Assembly (NCBI GenBank): GCA_001421175.1
Contig: LJKL01000010.1
Coordinates: 28,010-92,009 of the forward strand
From: Methanomassiliicoccales archaeon RumEn M2
GTDB lineage: Archaea > Thermoplasmatota > Thermoplasmata > Methanomassiliicoccales > Methanomethylophilaceae
Reading direction: 5' to 3'
DNA: 64,000 nt
The notes beneath the pieces were generated by a model that searched no databases, was not told where the DNA came from, and saw nothing but the letters and a program-made list of their open reading frames with translations. Position numbers and translations under genes: made by a program. Of this stretch, positions 8,101-17,308 are shown one piece after another (positions within the stretch are counted from its first letter, which is position 1; each line of letters begins with the position of its first letter).

Positions 8101-8931
8101 CTATCTGAAATCGTACAGCCTCTGAGGTATTTCGCCGCATATCCTGTGAGCATCCTCATCGCTCATCTCTCCGGATGCCCTCATGGCCTTGATCCTCTTG
8201 GGGACAGTGTTTATGGACATGACCGCGGAAGCGTTGCCCGGGTCATCTATGTAATCCGTCTCCAGCATGAATCTGTTGCCCTTGGCCAGAGCCTCCCGCG
8301 TTGCGAACCTTGAAGCGGGTATCGAGGGCATTATGCCCAGTGTCTCGGACTCTGTGACCAGGGGGCCGGAGGAATGCTTCACGACCCTGCCGGGATCCAG
8401 ACCGGCGGCGTCCGCCATCCTCCTGAGATCCCCGTAAGTGCTCGGTTCCGACTCGGAATGGATGATCACCGGGCATCCGATATCACGGGCCAGCTCCATC
8501 CCTCTCATAAGGACCCTGTCTGAGGCCTCCGATATCTCCCGTGCCACCGGGAAATGGGGCCTTCCCACCTCTCCTATGGCATCGGCCTTTCCTTCGGATA
8601 CCAGCCGGGCGGCCGCCTCCATTCCCTCCGCCATTATGCGCTCCGCTCTCTCCAGACCGTAATTCTCTGCCAGGGGGATGATGAGCACCGGATACGGACC
8701 CACGGCCACATTGATCCTCAATCCCGTGGCATCGCGTCCTCTCTCGGCCAGGGAAAGCGTTATCCTGAAGGATCTCAGGAAGTCCTCCCCGGAGGATATG
8801 GGGACTTCCCTGTACGGAAGCGTCACCAGCGTGAGCCCGGTACCGCCTGCCGCCTCGAAGGCTCTCAGAGCCTCCACGTTCCTCCCTTCGGGATTCAGAT
8901 GCACGTGGTTGTCGTAGATCGGCACCGCCAT
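8101..8931 (-). CDS. TatD-like metal-dependent hydrolase
   Basis: 276 residues forming a TIM-barrel metal hydrolase: DNHVHLNPEG near the N-terminus (first HxH), a central GEVGRPHFP block, PVIIHSE around residue 150 (third His), a VKHSSG block and LETDYID (metal Asp). These are the TatD/amidohydrolase landmarks in order, closest to the archaeal COG1099-type group. The substrate is unknown; DNase activity is only a family guess. It is divergent from priS, with about 55 bases between the starts, so the promoters must overlap. Confidence 0.8.
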   Translation of the reverse strand: MAVPIYDNHVHLNPEGRNVEALRAFEAAGGTGLTLVTLPYREVPISSGEDFLRSFRITLSLAERGRDATGLRINVAVGPYPVLIIPLAENYGLERAERIMAEGMEAAARLVSEGKADAIGEVGRPHFPVAREISEASDRVLMRGMELARDIGCPVIIHSESEPSTYGDLRRMADAAGLDPGRVVKHSSGPLVTESETLGIMPSIPASRFATREALAKGNRFMLETDYIDDPGNASAVMSINTVPKRIKAMRASGEMSDEDAHRICGEIPQRLYDFR

Positions 8932-8986
8932 GCCCTTTCCAGGGTCGGCAACATAATTATACGTTACCGAAACCTAGTCCGGGAGC

Positions 8987-10210
8987 ATGGACCAGAACCT
9001 CCGATTCCTCCTGAAGACCTTCAGGAAGTACTACAAGGAGGAGGGGCCCATCATGCCTCCCCGGTTCGCCAGGAGAGAGTTCGGGTTCATGTTCTTCGAT
9101 AAGAATTTCATGCAAAGGCACACGGCATTCTCAAGGGTGGCGGACCTGGGGTCCATGCTGCAATCCAAAGTGCCGTCCCACTGCTACTACTCTACAGCCT
9201 ACTACAGGAAGCCCGGGGCGCCCACCATGGAGGAGAAGGAATGGCTGGGCGCAGACCTGATATTCGACCTGGACGCGGACCATCTGGCGGGAGCCGAGAA
9301 GATGACCTACTCCGGCATGCTGGAACAGATCAGGAAGGAGATGGCGAACCTGGTAGACTCCTTCCTCCTGGGGGATCTGGGATTCAGTGAGGAGCAGGTG
9401 CAGATCGTCTTCTCCGGCGGCAGGGGCTACCATGCTCACGTCGACCTGCCGGACGTCCTGACCCTGGGCACCCACGAGCGCAGGGAGATAGTCGACTACA
9501 TAACGGTGAAGGGCCTGAACATCGACTGGGTCTTCCCTTATGAGCGAACGGCCACATCCACCGTTTCCATGGGGGACGGTCTGCGAAGCAACGTCAAGAC
9601 CTATAGGACGATACCGTTGCCCGATTCCGGCGGATGGAGGCTCCGCATGAGGAGGGCCTTCGAGGAATTGGTGGAGGACATCTGTGCCATGGAACCCTCC
9701 GATATGAGAAAGGCGTACCCATCGCTTTCTGGAGTGCAGGCGAAGACCCTGATCAATATGAGGGACGAGCTGGCTGCGAACAGGGAGATGCTGTTCAGGA
9801 CCAACAGCATGGTGAACATCAGGAAGACGACCCAGGATCGTCTGATCGATATAATGCAGAACGACGTCTCCAAACGCCTGTCGGGGGAGGTTGACGAGCC
9901 GGTCACAGCTGACATAAAAAGGCTGATAAGGCTGCCTGGGTCTTTGCATGGGAAGACGGGGCTGCGCGTTGTCCCTCTGTCCCGCACGGAGCTTGACGAT
10001 TTCGATCCCCTCACGGATGCGGTGCCCGTCCAATACTCAGACGAGCCGGTCCAGATAACCATGAGAAGAGACTATGACGTCACGATAAGAGAGGAGAGAT
10101 TCAGCCTGAGCGGCACCACCGAGGTCCCTGAGTACGCCGCTGTCTTCCTCATAGGAAGGAAGGAAGCATCCATAGGTGACGGGACCGCGCCCCGGGACGG
10201 GTTCTTCTAA
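8987..10210 (+). CDS. priS: DNA primase catalytic (small) subunit PriS
   Basis: 407 residues, the family's usual size. The metal-binding FDLDADH lies at residues 93-99, followed by the SGGRGYHAHV nucleotide-binding block and the RLIRLPGSLHGKTGL block typical of PriS. With PriL (58882-59910) it makes the RNA/DNA primers that start each strand. The GC-rich coding sequence resembles its neighbours. Its stop overlaps the convergent radical SAM gene by 4 bases. Confidence 0.96.
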   Translation: MDQNLRFLLKTFRKYYKEEGPIMPPRFARREFGFMFFDKNFMQRHTAFSRVADLGSMLQSKVPSHCYYSTAYYRKPGAPTMEEKEWLGADLIFDLDADHLAGAEKMTYSGMLEQIRKEMANLVDSFLLGDLGFSEEQVQIVFSGGRGYHAHVDLPDVLTLGTHERREIVDYITVKGLNIDWVFPYERTATSTVSMGDGLRSNVKTYRTIPLPDSGGWRLRMRRAFEELVEDICAMEPSDMRKAYPSLSGVQAKTLINMRDELAANREMLFRTNSMVNIRKTTQDRLIDIMQNDVSKRLSGEVDEPVTADIKRLIRLPGSLHGKTGLRVVPLSRTELDDFDPLTDAVPVQYSDEPVQITMRRDYDVTIREERFSLSGTTEVPEYAAVFLIGRKEASIGDGTAPRDGFF

Positions 10211-11043
10211 ATGCCCATGCAGCAGCAGCGGGGGTCCGTTTCCACGGAGAAGCCGTTCTCCTCCGCCCATCTAACGGTTCCGGCGGAGGGGTTCGCTATG
10301 CGCCTGGCTCCCGCCTGTATGCATTTTATCTCCAGACCCCGCAGGGTCCTGTCCCTCATGCATCCCAAGGTGACCGAGAAGCCCGTTGCGGACATCATCA
10401 TGATCGCGCCTGCCACGGCGTCCTCGTTCATTGTTGAGCCCTCCGTAACGGTTCCGGGCGTGGGAACAAGAGCCAGCACTATGATATCCTTCATACCCTT
10501 GGATTCGAGGAGCCTCAGCGAAAGAAAGAGGTCCTTCTCCCCGAAGCCGAGTGTTATATGGGGCACCGGGATTCCGCCGGCCTCTCTTATCGTGTCTATG
10601 AGCCTGCCATAATCCTCCGGCTCTTTGTCCAGATGCATGAAGTCCCTGATGATCTCCCGGTCCTGATGCACATCCACGGAGAATCTCGTCACGCCTGACC
10701 GGACGAGCCTCTCCGCTTCCTCCCTATCAATGAATCCCGCATGGACGTTGACCTCCAGGCCCTCTGACACTATTCTCCCGATGGCGTCTGCATGGTCTGC
10801 AACCGGAACCCTGCCCCCAGTGTCCGCGCCGCCGCTTATCAGCAGGCCGCTGCCCCCGAAGGCCTTTGTCCTGCGGGCCTCCGCCAAAAGCGAATCCAAG
10901 GTCTCCGTTGCCGTCATTCCGCTGAGGTGCCGGCCGCGACAGTGCTCGCACATCTGAGCGCATCTGCCCCCGGTTACCGACACGGAAGGGAAGGATTTCC
11001 CGTTATAGCACAATATCAGCCTTTCTCCTCCCATATAATACAC
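10207..11043 (-). CDS. Radical SAM protein, biotin-synthase-like (COG1856 type)
   Basis: 278 residues. The CxxxCxxC iron-sulfur motif reads CAQMCEHC (about residues 28-35), followed by a GGAD-type SAM-binding region and a short barrel. The extreme C-terminus is CCCMGI, an extra cysteine cluster that could hold a second iron-sulfur centre. The architecture resembles the archaeal biotin-synthase homologues of COG1856, to which one subunit of the two-part archaeal lipoyl synthase may belong (from memory, not checked). The start may be the second Met (11034). Confidence 0.7.
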   Translation of the reverse strand: MYYMGGERLILCYNGKSFPSVSVTGGRCAQMCEHCRGRHLSGMTATETLDSLLAEARRTKAFGGSGLLISGGADTGGRVPVADHADAIGRIVSEGLEVNVHAGFIDREEAERLVRSGVTRFSVDVHQDREIIRDFMHLDKEPEDYGRLIDTIREAGGIPVPHITLGFGEKDLFLSLRLLESKGMKDIIVLALVPTPGTVTEGSTMNEDAVAGAIMMMSATGFSVTLGCMRDRTLRGLEIKCIQAGARRIANPSAGTVRWAEENGFSVETDPRCCCMGI

Positions 11044-11099
11044 AGCACCCGACCAAAAGCTTTATTCAGTAGATATAATTCCTCGTCTCGGTAATTGAT

Positions 11100-11333
11100 A
11101 TGAAGGGTTTCCGCATAAAAGGTTCTTTCAACGACGCGAGACAGCCCAATGGCAAACAGGTCTTCTCCATCGAGGTAGCCGCCGAGGACAAGGACTCTGC
11201 AACAGAGCAGATTCTGTCGATCCTCGGGAGCAAGCACAGGCTTAAGAGATGGGAGATAGCCCTGGATTCCATGGAGGAGATAACCGCCTCCGAGGCCAAG
11301 GATCACGTCGTTCAGTACAAGATCGGTGGATGA
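11100..11333 (+). CDS. rpl18a: Large-subunit ribosomal protein L20a/L18Ae (LX)
   Basis: A 77-residue basic protein with the LX hallmarks FRIKGSF near the N-terminus and RWEIALDSMEEI in the second half. It is a component of the archaeal 50S subunit. It heads the conserved archaeal run L20a - prefoldin alpha - FtsY; the prefoldin ATG (11335) lies two bases after this stop codon. A TATA-like AGATATAATTCC lies 20-30 bases upstream, so the transcript probably has a very short leader. Confidence 0.93.
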   Translation: MKGFRIKGSFNDARQPNGKQVFSIEVAAEDKDSATEQILSILGSKHRLKRWEIALDSMEEITASEAKDHVVQYKIGG

Positions 11334-11334
11334 G

Positions 11335-11751
11335 ATGCAGGACAACGAGCTACGCCAGTCAATGGCCCTACTTGAGGCCTACAACTCGCAGCTCGAGGCT
11401 TTGGCCAAGCAGTCCCAGTTGCTGCAGATGTCCCTGTCTGAGATCGTCAGGGCCCGTGAGGCCCTGAGAGCTCTCAAAGGAACGGAGGAAGGAGAGGAGA
11501 TGCTCGTCCCCGTGGGCGCAAGCATATTCGTGCCTGCCGCGGCCACCGCGAAGCGCTCGGCCATCGTCAGCATCGGAAGCAGAGTGTCCATGGAGATGAA
11601 CCTGGACGCGGCCCTGGACTACATCAAGAGGAACTCCGACGAGATCTCGGAGGCTCTGGGCAAGATATCCGAGACCGTGAAGAGCTTGGAGGCCACCGCC
11701 CAGAATCTTGCCGCAACGGTCCAAGAGGAGATGACCAGAAGAGGACAGTGA
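11335..11751 (+). CDS. pfdA: Prefoldin alpha subunit
   Basis: About 138 residues from the ATG at 11335 (a GTG at 11326 is the alternative). Two long coiled-coil helices (residues 3-45 and 90-138) flank a central beta hairpin with the VPVGASIFVPA pattern, which is the alpha-prefoldin layout. Prefoldin is the hexameric jellyfish chaperone that hands unfolded chains to the thermosome. It lies between L20a and ftsY in one transcription unit. Confidence 0.93.
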   Translation: MQDNELRQSMALLEAYNSQLEALAKQSQLLQMSLSEIVRAREALRALKGTEEGEEMLVPVGASIFVPAAATAKRSAIVSIGSRVSMEMNLDAALDYIKRNSDEISEALGKISETVKSLEATAQNLAATVQEEMTRRGQ

Positions 11752-11758
11752 GTCCCCT

Positions 11759-12826
11759 ATGTTCGACTCCCTCAAGAGCAAGCTCAAGAGCATTTTCAGC
11801 AAAACACCTAAAGAGGCCGTTCCCCCGGTGCTTCCGGAGGAGAAGGCCCTCTCTGTTCAGCCCGCTCAGCCCGCACCTTCCAGAAAAGAGGCTGCCAAGC
11901 TCGCGAAGCAGCAGAAGAAGGAGGAGAAGGCCCTTGCCAAGGAGCTGCCCATCGCGGCCGACTCCGGCAAGAGGATCAAAGAGGATTTCCTGGACGAGCT
12001 GCTCTGGGACCTTGAGGTGGCTCTTATGGAGGCCGATGTGGCCCTCCCTGTCGTTGAGGAGATAAAGAACGGGGTCAGGAGCAACCTCGTAGGGAAGAAA
12101 TACCACCGCGACCACACTTTGGATGAGGTTGTGGAGTTCGCGGTGAAGGACGCCGTCAAGGATGTTCTGAAGATCAACGAGTTCGACTTCGATGACTGGT
12201 TCTCGGAACAGCAGAGACCCGTCTCGATAATGTTCGTGGGCATCAACGGCACCGGGAAGACCACGGCCATAGCCAAGATCGCCAACCGCCTGATGAAGGG
12301 AGGTCACACCGTCGTCCTGGCGGCAGGGGACACCTTCAGAGCCGGCGCCATAGAGCAGCTGACCATACATGCGGACAGGCTGGGCTGCAAGATAATCAAA
12401 CACTCCCAGAACGCAGACCCTGCCGCGGTGGCCTTCGACGCCATCGACCACGCCAAATCCAGGCATAAGGATGCGGTGCTCATTGACACGGCGGGAAGGA
12501 TGCAGACCAACAGCAACCTCATCGACGAGATGAAGAAGATCGACCGTGTGGCCAAGCCGTCCCTTACGGTATTCGTAGGTGATTCCCTGGCGGGGAACGA
12601 TGCGGTGGAGCAGGCGAGGGTCTTCGATCAGGCAGTCGGGATAGATGCCGTTATACTCACCAAAATAGACGCCGACTCGAAGGGAGGGGCGGCGCTGTCC
12701 ATAGCCCACACCATCGGGAAGCCCATAGCGTTCGTCAGCAACGGACAGGGCTACGAGGATCTGATTAAATTCAGCGCCGATTGGATGATGGCACGCCTTT
12801 TTGACGGTCAGACGCAAAGCCGGTAG
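11759..12826 (+). CDS. ftsY: Signal recognition particle receptor FtsY
   Basis: 355 residues with a short basic/acidic N-terminal tail, a four-helix N domain and a GTPase G domain: P-loop GINGTGKTT at 161-169, AGDTFRAGAIEQL, DTAGR near 245 and TKIDADSKGG near 302. FtsY docks SRP-ribosome complexes at the membrane for co-translational export. It is the third gene of the L20a-pfdA-ftsY unit. The last 19 bases overlap the convergent M20 peptidase gene. Confidence 0.96.
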   Translation: MFDSLKSKLKSIFSKTPKEAVPPVLPEEKALSVQPAQPAPSRKEAAKLAKQQKKEEKALAKELPIAADSGKRIKEDFLDELLWDLEVALMEADVALPVVEEIKNGVRSNLVGKKYHRDHTLDEVVEFAVKDAVKDVLKINEFDFDDWFSEQQRPVSIMFVGINGTGKTTAIAKIANRLMKGGHTVVLAAGDTFRAGAIEQLTIHADRLGCKIIKHSQNADPAAVAFDAIDHAKSRHKDAVLIDTAGRMQTNSNLIDEMKKIDRVAKPSLTVFVGDSLAGNDAVEQARVFDQAVGIDAVILTKIDADSKGGAALSIAHTIGKPIAFVSNGQGYEDLIKFSADWMMARLFDGQTQSR

Positions 12827-14028
12827 AACATTGTGGCATAGACCTTTGCGTCCTTGACGATGTTATCTATCTCCACGTACTCGTTCGGCTGGTGAAGGGA
12901 CCCCCCTCCGAACTGCCAAACGTATGCGTTCAGGCCCCTCAGGCGGAAGAAGTTGGCACACGTTCCCCCTCCAACACCCACCGTTTCCACATCGCCTTCG
13001 GCCACAGAGCGCACCGCTTCCAGGAAGACGGCGAACTCCTCTGTGTCGGTGGCTGACGGTGCTCCTGCCAGGGTCTTCTGCTCCACCTCCGCCGATATCT
13101 CCGCTCCGGTCCTCTCGGAATGCTCCGCGGCGACGGACCGCATAAGACCCAGTATCTCATCCGGGTCCTGGGACGGTATTATGCGGCAGTCCATCCAGAA
13201 CTCGTAGATCCCCGGGATCGTGTTAACGTTCTCCACCGTCGGCGAGGCCCTTGTCGGTTCCAAGGTAGAACCGGGAGGCCTGAAATACGGATCCTCGTCC
13301 CCGTACGCCTTATCAAGCCTGTCCATGAGATCCGACAGAAAATCCGTTCCGACCCTCAGAGCATTGATGCCTTTGTGGGGCACGGAACCGTGGGTCTGCC
13401 TTCCTTTGATCGTGAATTTGACCCAGAGCAGATGCTTCTCCGCCACCTCTATCATCGTGCCTCCCTCTGTTCCCCAGTCAGGCACGATTATGAAGTCGTC
13501 CTCGGTGAAGCATCCCTGCTTCAGAAGATGCTCGACGCCCATGGCGCTGGTCGTCTCCTCGTCAGCAACGATGGCCAGTCCCATCGATCTCCCGGACAGC
13601 CTGCCGGGCGGTATCGCCTTCGCGGCATATATCGACGAGATTATCGCCTGGCCGTTGTCCTCCGCCCCCAGACCGTAGACTCTCCCGCCCTCGGCCCTGG
13701 GCTCGAAGGGGGGTGAGACCCATTTATCAAGATCCCCGGGCGGAACGGTATCGAGATGGGAAACGATCCAGACCGTGCCCTTCCCGGACCCGTTCCTCTT
13801 GGCCACTATGTTCGGCCTGATGACGTCCGGGTGGAATCTGTCCGGCGTGTCATATCTCTCCACGGAATCGAAGCCCTTCAGGAGCGACTGTACGTGATCC
13901 GCCCTCGCCAGCTCCCCGGTGCCTCCGTTGGACGGCCCTATGGCCGGTATGCGGATTATCCCGGAAATATCGGAAGCCATGGCTGACCTCGAGCCTTCCA
14001 CTCTTTCCAATATCCTGCTGAGCTCCAT
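12808..14028 (-). CDS. M20-family zinc peptidase/deacylase (ArgE/DapE type)
   Basis: 406 residues with the dinuclear zinc peptidase layout: VSHLDTVPPGD (first His and catalytic Asp, about residue 90), GLGAEDNGQ (bridging Asp), VADEE (catalytic Glu and a metal Glu), a dimerisation insertion containing GRQTHGSVPHKG, and a final LHQPNEY-type His. The substrate cannot be read from sequence; the group includes succinyl-diaminopimelate desuccinylase, acetylornithine deacetylase and dipeptidases. No biosynthetic neighbours help. Confidence 0.85.
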   Translation of the reverse strand: MELSRILERVEGSRSAMASDISGIIRIPAIGPSNGGTGELARADHVQSLLKGFDSVERYDTPDRFHPDVIRPNIVAKRNGSGKGTVWIVSHLDTVPPGDLDKWVSPPFEPRAEGGRVYGLGAEDNGQAIISSIYAAKAIPPGRLSGRSMGLAIVADEETTSAMGVEHLLKQGCFTEDDFIIVPDWGTEGGTMIEVAEKHLLWVKFTIKGRQTHGSVPHKGINALRVGTDFLSDLMDRLDKAYGDEDPYFRPPGSTLEPTRASPTVENVNTIPGIYEFWMDCRIIPSQDPDEILGLMRSVAAEHSERTGAEISAEVEQKTLAGAPSATDTEEFAVFLEAVRSVAEGDVETVGVGGGTCANFFRLRGLNAYVWQFGGGSLHQPNEYVEIDNIVKDAKVYATMFYRLCV

Positions 14029-14071
14029 GACGAGCCCATTCCCCGAGGGATTTAATATCCTTCCGACCGGC

Positions 14072-15250
14072 TCAGCATCTGCGGATTATCATTGTGACCG
14101 CGTTGCCGCCGCCCAGGCACAGGGTCCCCAGGCCGTACTCCTTCCTGCGGTCCCTGAGAGCGTATGCCAATGTGGTCAGGACACGGGAGCCGGAGCATCC
14201 TATGGGATGTCCCAGTGCCACCGCCCCACCGTTGACGTTGAACCTGTCCTCTTCCACGCCGAGTCCCTTCATCACGGCGCAGGACGCTGTGGCGAAGGCT
14301 TCGTTGTGCTCGAAGAGGTCGATATCGTCGATGGTCATACCGGCATTCTCCAGAACGTGCTTGGTCGCAGGTATGGGGGCTTCCATGATCAGCTCCGGTC
14401 TGACGCCGCGCTCGCCATAGGCGACTATCTCCGCCAAAGGCTTCAGCCCGTGCTCCTTGGCGAAGGATTCAGATGCTATGACAAGGGCGGACGCCCCATC
14501 ACTGAGCTGGGATGAGTTGCCTGCCGTCACCCTGCCGTTCTCCTTGAATATGGGCTTGAGCTTGGCCAGGGCCTCCGGGGAGGTGTCCTCCCTCACGCCT
14601 TCGTCAGTATCGAAGACCGTGTCCCCCTTCCTGCTCTTGATCGTTATTGGAAGTATCTCGTCCTTGAACTTCCCTTTCCTGATGGCTTCGGCCGCTTTGA
14701 CGTGGCTCTCATAAGAGAGCCTGTCCGCCTCTTCTCTGGAGATGTCGAACCTCTCGGCGACGATCTCCCCTGTGAATCCCATGTGCTGATCGGAGAAGAT
14801 GTCCCACAGCCCGTCGAACACCATGGCGTCCTTCACCACCTGGTCGTTCATCCTGTACCCGAATCTTGCGCCCGGCATAAGGTATGGTGCACCGGACATG
14901 CTCTCCATGCCTCCTGCCAGTATGCATTTGTAACTGTCAGATTTGATCGCGTCGGCGGCGAACATCGCGGCCTTCATACCGGACCCGCATACGGCATTGA
15001 TGGTGGTGGATCCGATCTCATAGGGCAGACCGCCGTGAACCGCGGCCTGCCTGGCGGGATTCTGCCCGAGGCCTGCGGATATGACGTTGCCCATGAGGCA
15101 CTCCTCGACGGCCTCCGGTCCTATGCCGGCCCTTCTGACCGCTTCCCTTACCGCCATTGCCCCGAGGTCGGTGGCCTTGAAATCTGCCAGTGTCTTCCCG
15201 TATTTTCCTATGGGCGTCCTGACCGCGCTGAGTATGACCGCTTTCTCCAT
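14072..15250 (-). CDS. Acetyl-CoA acetyltransferase (thiolase), bacterial AtoB/PhaA type
   Basis: From the ATG at 15250 (MEKAVILSAVRTPIG) the protein is 392 residues, a standard biosynthetic thiolase length. Catalytic residues are clear: nucleophile Cys88 in NAVCGSGMK, His in HNEAFA near 348 and Cys in HPIGCSGSR near 378. It condenses two acetyl-CoA to acetoacetyl-CoA, a first step toward mevalonate. The sequence looks like the bacterial AtoB form rather than the archaeal thiolase that travels with HMG-CoA synthase, and no such partner lies nearby, so lateral acquisition is possible. The ribosome site is CAGGGAAA. Confidence 0.9.
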   Translation of the reverse strand: MEKAVILSAVRTPIGKYGKTLADFKATDLGAMAVREAVRRAGIGPEAVEECLMGNVISAGLGQNPARQAAVHGGLPYEIGSTTINAVCGSGMKAAMFAADAIKSDSYKCILAGGMESMSGAPYLMPGARFGYRMNDQVVKDAMVFDGLWDIFSDQHMGFTGEIVAERFDISREEADRLSYESHVKAAEAIRKGKFKDEILPITIKSRKGDTVFDTDEGVREDTSPEALAKLKPIFKENGRVTAGNSSQLSDGASALVIASESFAKEHGLKPLAEIVAYGERGVRPELIMEAPIPATKHVLENAGMTIDDIDLFEHNEAFATASCAVMKGLGVEEDRFNVNGGAVALGHPIGCSGSRVLTTLAYALRDRRKEYGLGTLCLGGGNAVTMIIRRC

Positions 15251-15314
15251 GATGTTTCCCTGGTTTCGGATGTACATGGATACCGTATATAATTATGTCG
15301 ATTATCGTATTCGA

Positions 15315-16619
15315 CTATTGACGTATACGGGCCGGAACAACGCCCATGCGCTTCAGCGGTTTCGACAGATGCCTGCGGGAGGAGCCGGGGGGGCTCGTAC
15401 CATCCGGCCTCCAGTTTCCTCGGGATCGTCGTTTCTATGGTCTTCGATGCTTTTGTGCGGCATCTCTTGCAGCGGTATGCCTGCCCCTTCCCCGCGGATT
15501 TCATCTTCCTCCCGCAGACGGGGCAATCGGGATTGGAGATCTCTATATCCTCTGCCAGGAATGTGACGTGCAGCTTCTCGGAATTCAGAACCCTCGGTTC
15601 ATCCCTTATCTCGCCTAGGACGACGACCCCGTCCCCGGGAATGAGATTCTGGAAGGCGTTCCGGAATCCTTTGGAGGGTTCGTAAGCGGCGCAAGTGAGG
15701 GGGCCGTACTCCGTATCCAGGTCCAGGAGGAGATGTCCCCCCTTCAGTCTTCTGGCCCTGTTCTTGACGGTCCCTTTCACGACATACGACCGGCTCGGGA
15801 CGAGGGGGCCTCCCGTCAGTATATGGTCGTCTGTCCCCTGATTCGTAAGGAAGATCGCCCATCTGTCCCTGTCCTCCGTTTCCAGTGCGGCGGCCGCGAC
15901 CGGGAGATCGTCCATGACGTCGCCTCTTAGACCGTAGAGAACGGGGCAGGGCGTTGCCGGTATCATTGCCGGCTTCTCCAATTCCCAGTCCCATGAATTA
16001 AACGTCTCGGAAAGCTTTCCTCCATCCTCTTCACCGATAGCGGTTCGAAGGTCCTCTCGGTTCCCCATCTCTCCTTCTTCCTGTAAGCCAATAGCTCAAA
16101 GGTGCTGTCGCCGGGAATCCAGGACATGGCGCATAATGCTCCGACCAGTCCTCTCCCGTTGCCGGCTGTGAATGTCGCTGCCCCGATACGGTCCAGCTCC
16201 CTGCCAATCTCGTCGCGGTCGAGTATGGTCGTGACCCCGCGCCTGTAGAAGGAGGGGTCGGGCCTGACATCGGAGACGATCAGGCCCGGATCGGATGTAT
16301 CGGAACGGTTCCCCATCAAAATCGGGATCAGACGCTCCAGGACATCCTTGGGGTCTGCCGAGGATGTGCCGCTCCGGAAACAGAGAACATCGCGTCCGCC
16401 TATCTCCCCTATCTTCTTGCCGGGACCGTTACCGATGCCGACCTCCAGCACCAGGGCGCCGTTGCCTCGGGTCTTCCAAGGCACGGCCGGATTCAGACGG
16501 ACAAGCCGCGGATTGCCTATAATGTCCATATCCTGAGACAGCTCTCTGATGAACTCTGTGATCAGATAGGTGGTGCAGTTGCCATTCACCGAATCGGTAT
16601 CATCCACTGCGATGAGCAC
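15315..16619 (-). CDS. tiaS: tRNA(Ile2) 2-agmatinylcytidine synthetase TiaS, with two frameshifts
   Basis: TiaS attaches agmatine to C34 of the AUA-reading tRNA-Ile, which archaea need to decode AUA. The N-terminal piece (from GTG 16619) has AVDDTDS and runs to SVKRMEESFP. The frame then breaks at about 16005-16007 (one base missing) and resumes with TFNSWDWE and IPATPCPVLYGLRGD, then a C-terminal OB domain and a CPVCGRK...RCKRC zinc ribbon. A second break lies in a run of seven G (15387-15393, one too many), after which RRHLSKPLKRMG ends at the TAG 15315. Repaired length is about 434 residues, normal for the family. Probably sequence errors. Confidence 0.88.
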
Positions 16620-16657
16620 GAAGTGTCATACGTATATTCGTATAAACGGATTGGCGG

Positions 16658-16951
16658 TCAGTGCTCGACCACCTTATCCGTGAAGAATATGCCGCCGTCA
16701 TCGGAAAAGGAGCCGTAGACTGTGACGGTTCTCCCGAGACCGGGGGTCGGACCGTCCGTGAAACATTTTATCCTGGTCCCATCCGGAACGGTTATCTCGA
16801 AGACATGACCGCTTTTCGTCTCTCTTACATCTGAGACGATCCCCGTCATCCCTTCTTCGTCTGAGCAGAAGACCATCGCCGAGATCGGGATCAGAAGCGT
16901 TATGAGGATGAGGATCACGATCGTTCTGTCATTTGACACAGAATGATCCAA
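16658..16951 (-). CDS. Small membrane-anchored or secreted protein, OB-like domain
   Basis: 97 residues: an N-terminal hydrophobic helix (about 9-28) serving as signal or anchor, then a compact beta-rich domain (GIVSDVRETKSGHVFEI, RIKCFTDG, VTVYGSFS) whose strand pattern resembles a small OB fold. No cysteine cluster or catalytic motif. It lies between tiaS and the putative replication origin. Function unknown. Confidence 0.6.
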   Translation of the reverse strand: MDHSVSNDRTIVILILITLLIPISAMVFCSDEEGMTGIVSDVRETKSGHVFEITVPDGTRIKCFTDGPTPGLGRTVTVYGSFSDDGGIFFTDKVVEH

Positions 16952-16997
16952 AATATCGGAATATTTCTTTCGATAGGACTAACATTAGGCTTTCTCG

Positions 16998-17025
16998 CCC
17001 CCCCACCCCTCTGTTTCCGGTGGAA
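16998..17025 (-). other. Origin recognition box (ORB), left copy
   Basis: Read on the minus strand it begins TTCCACCGGAAAC and ends in a G-string (AGAGGGGTGGGGGGG), matching the archaeal ORB layout of dyad core plus G-string bound by Orc1/Cdc6. It is identical over 27 of 28 positions to the box at 18551-18578 and lies in the opposite orientation, about 280 bases before orc1. Confidence 0.85.
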
Positions 17026-17059
17026 TCGCAGATTCGACAGGAAGACGTGCCGCGGGGGA

Positions 17060-17149
17060 TCAGAGAACGTTGCCTATTATGTAAATGACTGCAATGAGAC
17101 CGATAATTGCAAGGACACAGGCAGAAATCATAGTTACCGCTTTATTCAT
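17060..17149 (-). CDS. 29-residue single-helix membrane peptide
   Basis: ATG at 17147-17149, stop TGA at 17060-17062. The peptide starts MNKAVTMISACVLAI, and almost all of it is one hydrophobic helix ending GNVL. A good ribosome site (GGTGAG, 17155-17160) precedes the start by five bases, the best evidence that it is translated. It lies between the left origin box and orc1, where an ORF of this size is easily missed. Function unknown. Confidence 0.55.
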   Translation of the reverse strand: MNKAVTMISACVLAIIGLIAVIYIIGNVL

Positions 17150-17154
17150 TTAAT

Positions 17155-17308
17155 CTCACCGATTGCGGCAGTATTGGTGTTCACATATTAAAAGAGGTAT
17201 TTCCTCCAGAGAGCACAAAAAATTCGCCTTAGGAAATTAATTAATACTCCCATCGTCTGCATGTGAAATACGGAGTTCAATAAAAATTTCCTTTGGAGTT
17301 GAGAAAAA
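17155..17308. other. AT-rich stretch before orc1, candidate duplex-unwinding element and promoter
   Basis: The 150 bases before orc1 are clearly AT-richer than the neighbourhood (for example AAATTAATTAATACT at 17234-17248, and TTCAATAAAAATTTCC). They carry a TATA-like element and a weak ORB-like core, CTCCAAAGGAAA on the minus strand (17287-17298, 9 of 13 matches to the full box). Together with the flanking boxes this is where I would expect melting and orc1 transcription to start. Confidence 0.45.

Noticed and set aside
15208..16068. TiaS C-terminal ORF read as a separate gene overlapping the thiolase start
   Set aside because: Its N- and C-terminal ends lack family similarity; two one-base corrections restore a single normal TiaS ending at 15315.
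16943..17191. 82-codon plus-strand ORF between the small membrane gene and orc1
   Set aside because: Cysteine- and arginine-rich composition, no ribosome site, crosses the origin box and opposes the better-supported 29-residue ORF.
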